A stretch of 64,000 nt of DNA, taken from the NCBI RefSeq assembly GCF_024713975.1, contig NC_091096.1, positions 25,259,458 to 25,323,457 of the forward strand, written 5' to 3'. The notes beneath the pieces were generated by a model. The model saw only the letters and a list, made by a program, of their open reading frames with translations. It was not told where the DNA came from and searched no databases. The position numbers and the translations under genes are program-made. Shown one piece after another: positions 57,375 to 64,000 of this stretch (position 1 is the stretch's first letter; the number at the start of each line of letters is the position of its first letter). Source of the stretch: Paralichthys olivaceus. Lineage: Eukaryota; Chordata; Actinopteri; Pleuronectiformes; Paralichthyidae.

Positions 57375-60300
57375 TCACTGTTCTCTGCTCTCAGAGTCAT
57401 TGGTTTTGGCTTTAGCTTCTGGTGTGGCAGTGGTCTCCTCAGCCTGCCCCTTTGCCTGCTGCTCCTCTGCCTGCTGCTCCTTAGCCTGTTGCTGCTCCTC
57501 CTGCTGCTCCTCTGCCTGCTGCTGCTCCTCCTGCTGCTCCCTCGCCTCCTTCTCCTTAGCCTGTTGCTGCTCCTCCAGCTGCTGCTCCACCTGCTCCTTC
57601 GCCTGCTGCTCCTCCACCTGCTCCTTCGCCTGCTGCTCCTCCGTCTGCTGCTCCGCCTGCTGCTCCTCCGTCTGCTGCTCCGCCTGCTCCTCTGCTGACG
57701 CTGAGACCACTGCCTCTTCTGCCTCTGCCTCATCACTATTGGGAGAATGGAAACCACTGTCATCATGCAGAGGTGGGGGGGAGTCAGTGGTCACCTCTGG
57801 TGGGGTTGTTTCTGTAGCCCCTGATAAGATTTTATTGGGAGGAGGTGCTGGGGGCAATGCCTCCTCTAAGGCCTCCTGGTCCGAGGGTGATTGTTCATCC
57901 AGCGCAGGCTGCTTGTCCTCTCCCTCTTCCTTCTCCTCTGAGGCCGAAACGCTTTCTGTAGCAGATTCAACCATGCAACGGTGCTCTTTAACCTGCTCCT
58001 CTGGTTTGGCTTCCTCCTCCTTCATTGCAGATCCATTAGACAAAGCTGCATGGTTTTCTGAAGCTTTGGGACTTGCAGATTCAATGTGGTCAAGAGAAGC
58101 TTTACCGTCCGAGTTCTCCTCCCTATCTCCTTCCTTCTCCACCTCCTCCTCATCCCCCTCTGGGATGTCGTCAGTGCTAGGCACCTCAATGCACGACTCG
58201 TTGGGCATAACTGAGGAATCTTCCACTTGGATCATGGACACAACCTGCTTCATCCTCCTCGTCTTCTGGGGCTCCCCACCTTCACTCCCGCAGTCGCCCT
58301 CAGCATCTTCCTCTGCTCCTTCCACCTCCCCCTGTGCTCCCCCATGCTCCTTGGCCCAGTCGATGGAGGGGTTCTCTCCCAGCAGGTGCAGACTGGGGTC
58401 GCTGTTGCTGAGGACAATGCTGTCCCTGTAAAGGTTGTGTCTCCTCTGGACCGCCGCCTCCTTCACAGCTACAGGCAGAGAGAAGAGGTTAAAACAGAGT
58501 TTTATATGTTTGGTTTAGGTATTACTATATATTTTAGGACTTTCCGAATTGAAAATAAAAATGAATTGCAGTGTTTAAAACTGACCCATCATGATGTCCT
58601 TCATGACCGAGTGCAGCACCACCTCCTCAAAGATGTTCTCCACCAGGATGAAACGGGAAAAATCCTCAAAGATCAGTTCCTTGAAACGCGGCAGCTCCTG
58701 GTATTTGACAACAAAAACACGTCTTCAATAGGTTTCCACTTATCTTAACTACAGCACAAGATAAGGACTTGAAAGTCAGTATAAGAGAAAGGTGGAGGAG
58801 ATGTTTTCCCATAGTAATGTTAGGAGAGGCCTCAGTGTTCAATACAATGTCCCTGTCAATTTTTCAATGGAATCTTTTTTTAGTCGTTTTAATAAGCTGA
58901 ATCTAAAAACAGAACTCTTAACTATCGCAAACAAAAATAAATCACAACAACGGAGGTGACCCCCCCGCAAAGCTCAAGGATTGATGGTAGTATTGAAGTT
59001 TGTGCCGAACAGCTTGGAAATGGGTTTGCTGCTGATGGACACAAGCTCTGTTCCAACAAAGTGGAAAACATCAACAAAAATTTCTATTCCTAAAAAACTG
59101 GAGCCAAAAAAACTGCTGGATTTCAAGCCCATCGCTTTAACACCGATTATTAGTGAATGCATGGAACGAGTCCTATGTTACCCTCTGACACTGACAAACC
59201 AAAAGCCCTCACATGGATCTTATTCATGGATTGGTCCTCTGCATTTCACACCATAAATACAGAAACCCTACTACTGCATCTCTAACTTGCATGTGAACAG
59301 CAGCTGTTTGCTGGACAAAATTTTTATGTGACTGACATAACAGAGTTAAGGTAAATTATTTAATGTGTGGTTTTGAATAATGTGAGTCCCCCAGGGTTGC
59401 ATTTTATCGCTCATATTATTCTCAGATTAAACAAATGAAATTATGTGTGATAGAGATAATCTCTCTAGTTGATAATATGGCTCTATTCAATTCAATTTTA
59501 TTTGTATAGCGCCAAATCATAATATACATTATCTCAAGGCTCTTTATATAGAACGTCAGGACCTTCAAATCTTACTAATATAGAGAAACCCAACAGTTCT
59601 CACAATGAGCAGCACTTTGGCGACTGTGGACATTAACAGGGAGAAACCATCTAGAACCAGACTCAATGTGGGCGGTCATCTGCCTCGACCGGTTGGGGTA
59701 AGCAAAGAAAAAAGGGGAGGAGAGGAGAGATGGGTGGAAAAGAGGGGAGAGAAGAGAGAGAGATAGTGGGGAGGGGGAGTGAGAGAGGCGAGAGAGACCG
59801 GGAACACTTGAGCACCATCTAAAGCTAAAGCAAAGCAGTATAACGCTTAAGTAGCAAAACCCTAGAGGACAACAGCCAACCCCTGAATCAGTACGTCCAG
59901 CTCCTGCTCTCAGGGTAAAGGTACAGACTAGAGTCCCCAATGCAAAGAAAATCATCTCCAGGAAATAATTTGTCCCTATGCCATCACATAACATAATCAT
60001 CTAATGAAGCTGTGTTTTATGCAAACCGTTCTTTTAAACATGTCTGTTTGGATGTGACATGCTGTGTTTTAATGAACCCTTTATCTGACCTTTTGCACAT
60101 GTAAGCAAAGACAAATGTCTGCCTTTTACAAAGTTAGACAATTATATAAGTATTTTCTATTTGATAATTTCTTCCACACATTTTCTTTTACACATGCATC
60201 ACATCACAGCATATTTTAGATGTCATCCTCATGTATATCCTCAAATGTTGCAGATACACTGATTGTGGGATTTATATTTGTCTATTAAAAACTGTAAATG

Positions 60301-62068
60301 AATGCAGTGGAAAGCCCAACAGGTGCTCGAGTTGTTTTAATAACAGGGTTTGTCCACCAGAGAGCACTGAACCTCTGCTGTAGGCTTCACACAAATGTTG
60401 CAGCTCAGGAGGCTGCTGCAGAGCAGTTTGCCAATCTGCTTATTTTCATTTGTGTCATTACTCAAATAGTAAAGAATCCTACTTTTTCCTTGATATTATC
60501 TTCAGCCTGACAAAACTACTGCTGTAAGAAAACCTGATTTCATGTTTATTTGGTCAACAGAACGATGAGAGTAAGTCAGCATCAGTCCTGGTATTTTCTC
60601 ACTCTGACCACTGTTTTAAAACACATGTTTAGCTCGCTAACAACATGACTCGTCAATGGAAGACAGATAATGAGCAGTTAGTGTAAGGCATTGAAGTTAT
60701 TCTGCCAAAATCACATAATGGTAACTACAGTAGAGTAGACGACACATGTAGCTCCTATAACAGAAATATAAAAACAAGAAGTCTGATAATCATCAGGAAA
60801 CATATAGATCTGAACAACATAAATGTTTAAAATCAAGGTCCATATTATTTCCAGACAAGATGAAAATGTAAAACTAAATTTAGTTCTTTCCTGCTCACAG
60901 CCCACAAAGATCAGTGCAAATAGGTTTAGTACCTTTTACAAAATCATGATGACTAAAGTACTGCAGTACTGTTACAGCCCGTGGAGACTGATGACATTTT
61001 GAATGACGAATTTCCAGTTTAAAGCTGACACTGTGTCTCATCAGAGGTCAAAACCTGACCATCACATCTCAACTAAAAAAATGGCAACAAATAGAACTGG
61101 ATTATTAGCAGAGCATCACTGTGAATTAAGCGAGACATGTAAATGACAGCGAGAGTTTATTTGAACACTTCCTCATTAACTAAATGTAAGAAATCCTTAT
61201 CAAAAAAATCATTGTGTGTCTGTTCTTTAAACCATCAAAGATCCAACTCAACACTGGTCTGTACACTTTTACATGAAACCCTGTTTGTGCTGAGGCACTC
61301 ACCGAGCCACAGGAGGGACAGAGCTGCTTCAGCATGTAGGGGATGAAGATCTGGAGGAGAGCCTCGCGGAAGAAACGCTTCCTCACTGTGCTGCTGTCAT
61401 AGTCAAACTTCTGAAAAACCCATGAAACACATGATTTACACACAAAGGAGTGTTGTCTGACATTGAAAGTTTCATCAGTGAACTGATTCTTCCTGAATTT
61501 ATAAGGTGACATTTCCCCGTTCAAAGTGTTTGATAAAACAAGAACAAGATGTGTAACACGTGGTGGAAACAAAGACTCCATCTAAAAATGGGTCTGAAAG
61601 ATGAAGCCAGTGACGAAGTGCCTGTAACCAGTATTTCCTCAATTAACCAGCAGGGGGAGACTCCCCCAGTTGCAAAAGAAGTTGGTGAAAAGAATTTTTA
61701 TATAAAAAAATTTTTTTTAATTGATTTATTATCCTCACTACATTCACCAACGGTAGTCAAGGCTGAGGTCGTTTGTTTTCTTCAGGGAAAGGGTCTTGTG
61801 ACAGGAGCAGTCTATCCACACTAAAACTCAATCCCAGGATTTCAAACTAAAATGGATTGAGGCTCCAAAAGTCTCTGCTTGAAAACTCTGGAGGAATGTG
61901 AACATAAAAGAAGTGATGCATTTTAAAACCTTGTTCTGTCTGCGGGTGTTTTACCTTGATGACTCTGTCCTGGCAGCGCTGGATGGTCTTACAGAGCTCC
62001 TCTGTACCCTGAGTCTCCAGACTCTGGTGAAGGATCTGTTCAAATGTATACACAGCATCGTCCATTTG
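57375..62068 (-). CDS. niban2: NIBAN2 (FAM129B) orthologue, last four exons; 5' end outside the window
   Basis: Cytosolic, membrane-associated PH-domain protein of the Niban family, linked to ERK signalling and survival. Exons on the - strand: 62068-61955, 61410-61303, 58697-58586, 58468-57375, about 475 residues. MDDAVYTFEQILHQSLE, FDYDSSTVRKRFFREALLQI, ELPRFKELIFEDFSRFILVE and AVKEAAVQRRHNLYRDSIVL match human FAM129B closely and in order, rather than NIBAN1. The last exon then encodes an acidic Ser/Glu tail (363 codons, roughly twice the human one) ending in about 100 residues of EEQQAKEQ-type repeats and stopping after NDSESREQ. The PH domain and N-terminus lie to the right of the window. 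Intron 3 (58698-61302) carries a LINE fragment and repeat A. Confidence 0.92.
57420..57700 (-). repeat. niban2: Glu/Gln codon repeat array in the niban2 tail
   Basis: Imperfect tandem units of 24-30 bp (sense: GAG GAG CAG CAG GCN AAG GAG CAG-like) encode EEQQAKEQVEEQQ. In the other frames they give Leu-, Cys/Ser- or Arg/Ser-rich open frames of 127-343 codons, which are not genes. Confidence 0.9.
58950..59460 (+). mobile_element. Non-LTR retrotransposon fragment (reverse transcriptase) in niban2 intron 3
   Basis: The + strand shows VPTKWKTSTKISIPKKLEPK then DFKPIALTPIISECMERVLC in one frame. LFMDWSSAFHTINTETLLLH follows in another, and VPQGCILSLILF further on. These are successive reverse transcriptase blocks of a Rex1/CR1-like family (different from the L2 pieces). 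Frameshifts and stops make it dead. Confidence 0.75.
59486..60000 (+). repeat. Interspersed repeat family A, longest copy
   Basis: Starts tcaattcaattttatttgta and tagcgccaaatcataatata. It shares aacccaacagttctcacaat and gcagcactttggcgactgtg with other copies and goes on through a purine-rich block (59,705-59,790) to cagctcctgctctcagggta. Non-coding. The - strand frame of 141 codons over it is an artefact. Confidence 0.75.
60001..61302. other. niban2 intron sequence, nothing recognised
   Basis: No exon, RNA gene or clear repeat family was found in this part of intron 3. Confidence 0.5.
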
Positions 62069-62083
62069 CTGTGGACACACACA

Positions 62084-62117
62084 GAGAGAGAGAGAGAGAG
62101 GGGGGGGGGGGGAGGGG

Positions 62118-62145
<28 letters not shown>
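62084..62145 (+). repeat. (GA)n-G14-(GA)n low-complexity tract
   Basis: A GA run, then about 14 G, then another GA run, immediately upstream (in transcript sense) of the niban2 exon at 62068-61955. On the - strand this is a long CT/C pyrimidine tract ending about 15 bp before the acceptor. Confidence 0.9.
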
Positions 62146-62148
<3 letters not shown>

Positions 62149-63544
62149 GTGTAGTGAAAAGTTTAAAACATAATAATGCACTGCATCCAGTCCTGCCATT
62201 AGTCTCATTAAATGTCTGTACACAAATATCTCCTTTTCAAGCTTCCCTCTGTGTTCTGTAAACCACCATTAGAGGGCGCTCACCTGTCTGCAGTTCTACT
62301 GTGTCTGCAGCAGTCGACAGAACCTGGGCGTCCTCTTAACTCTGAACAGATTGAACCAACTTCACAACTAAATCGAAATTCCTTGTGTTCTAATATGTTT
62401 AATTGTTTCTGAAAACTTCAGTGGACAGGAATTGGACCTGAGGTCCTGCATACATCATCATATCATATACAAGCATAATACAGTATTAACGTTATATTGT
62501 TCATTTAACTATAAGAACACAACACTGGGGACATGTTGTACTGAGTTCCAACAGGGACAACAAATGAATACAAATAACTCCACCAAGCTCTTCAAATGTC
62601 ATCCAAGGTTATTTAATCTAATATTAAGCAAATGATCCCGTGGCAACAAAACAAATATTGACCTGATTCACCTACAGTCATCTGGAGCTGCTTTCATGAG
62701 CGCCTTGTAAAATCCAAGAATCCAGAAACCCACAAGTATAAAAGCCTGATGACGGAGCAGCTTTTTGTTCTCTAAATAGAAAAGAGGATCTTGGGGAGTT
62801 CTAGAATGTATTAGTAATATTTATGATTTCATTTCAACAGCATAGCATTTGAAGGTATCCATTCAGAATCATTACATATCATTTATCTCTCCAGACATGT
62901 TCATGGAGACGTCTCTGAATCTGATATAAAGGTGTAAAAATGAATTCCAAATCTTAAACATCGAAGTGTTTGTGAGTAAAGATTAGAAAATGGAAATGTG
63001 ACCATCTACTTCAGATCAGCTTCTTAATTGAGATTGAAGGGAGATATTTAACTTTTTTAATAGAATACGATGTGAGGAAATGATTGAACAGCTGATATAT
63101 GAACCTGTCTCCAGTGAACACTTAATGATCAGGGGCCTGAACCTGACACCTCGATTACCACAAATCCACCTGCAGGTTCAGGTTTAAGTCTGGGTTTACA
63201 GTCCGACAAAGCTGGTTCAAGTCTCACAGGGATAAATCACCATGGTAACCGAAACGCTCAGCCATTTTCAGAACAAGCTAAGATAACAGATCCAAACCTG
63301 TCAACAGCGGAAACCAGAGTTATCAATCTACAGGATCCTGTGAATTATTTTCAGTTCAGAAAAGATTATTTGATTGTGACATAATACATGATAACGGTCT
63401 CATTCTGTCACTGCAGATCAGAATAACATGAGGAGACATAGAAACTAAAGCTTCTGGTGTAGTCTGTTAAAAATAAATAAGGTGATATAAGTAAATAAGA
63501 TTGTACTTATTTGAAATTATAAAAAAACAATAAAATCAATGCGT
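62146..63544. other. niban2 intron sequence, nothing recognised
   Basis: No further niban2 exon was found up to the window edge. No clear repeat family or open frame of gene-like quality. Confidence 0.5.
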
Positions 63545-63830
63545 CGGTCAGTGTTGATATTGTGTCAAATAGATCAAACCACGTGAAAATACATTGAGTT
63601 GATGATGAAACTGTAGAGGGGGTGAGAGGAGGAGGCGGTCCTTCAGTGTGGCCCAGGACACATTTCCAGCTGCTAGAAGAATGTGGCCACATGTGTCGCA
63701 CACCTCCTCTCAATGTGTCCTCAATGCATTCTGGGTGAATTCACAGAGCTTAGAGCTGACAACCTGTGATGGGCTCTCGAAGGACAGATTTTAATACCAG
63801 GTCTGAACAAGGCCTTGAACTCTGAATGAC
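63545..63830 (+). repeat. Interspersed repeat B, copy 2
   Basis: Collinear with 31,617-31,925: tgttgatattgtg, tggcccaggacacatttcca, gaatgtggccacatgtgtcg, gagcttagagctgac, ttttaataccaggtctgaac. Same orientation as copy 1. Confidence 0.65.
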
Positions 63831-64000
63831 CTTGAATTAAAGGTTCAGACACCCCTCCCCCCACTGGCCCCATGACACACTATGGAGATCAGGATAAGTG
63901 AATTCTCCATGGGGGTGCAGGATGCCAGAGTGCTTGCTGTGCACAAGTCTGGACACATGGACTATGAATACAGGCTCTGAGCTTTTTAATGCTTGACATT

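Noticed and set aside
57400-58431. 343-codon Cys/Ser-rich + strand frame and the Leu-rich frame at 57,315
   Set aside because: Both are shadows of the Glu/Gln codon array of niban2 on the opposite strand; the niban2 frame has family similarity and splice continuity.
59575-60000. 141-codon - strand frame
   Set aside because: Entirely within interspersed repeat family A, copies of which at 43,421 and 54,436 also create unrelated frames.

Overview
The window is teleost (probably percomorph) nuclear DNA. The evidence is split genes with GT-AG introns (often about 80-1500 bp), abundant CA/TG microsatellites, fish SINEs, MITEs and L2-type LINE fragments, and protein sequences closest to vertebrate orthologues. 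All names come from reading the sequence against remembered families; no search was run.

Left half (about 1-33,350, + strand): most of abca2, the lysosomal/endosomal lipid transporter ABCA2. I could place 45 coding exons whose phases all join, from the first luminal domain to the stop codon at 32,062-32,064. The 5' exons lie outside the window. Both nucleotide-binding domains are intact. The introns carry MITEs, a tRNA-derived SINE and several TG tracts lying directly against 3' splice sites.

Middle (about 33,350-41,750): repeats and a two-exon + strand gene (36,745-39,243) encoding a coiled-coil protein of about 703 residues that I do not recognise. A diverged direct copy of about 170 bp of the abca2 3'UTR lies on its far side, at 41,570-41,744.

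41,947-45,431 (- strand): a complete six-exon PAXX gene (non-homologous end joining), assembled from short exons and ending with the Ku-binding motif. ABCA2 and PAXX are also neighbours at human 9q34.3, so this is an ancestral block, here in convergent orientation.

47,113-53,770 (- strand): two tandem paralogues encoding small secreted proteins made of a signal peptide plus one C2 domain of the perforin type, without a MACPF pore domain. One copy keeps the calcium-binding aspartates; the other has lost several.

57,375-62,068 (- strand): the 3' part of a NIBAN2 (FAM129B) orthologue with a very long Glu/Gln-rich tail. Its 5' exons lie beyond the right edge.

The rest is intergenic or intronic sequence with L2-like LINE pieces, a Harbinger-like element, a hAT-like MITE and several copies of unnamed teleost interspersed repeats. 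I found no rRNA, tRNA gene, CRISPR array or bacterial-type feature.
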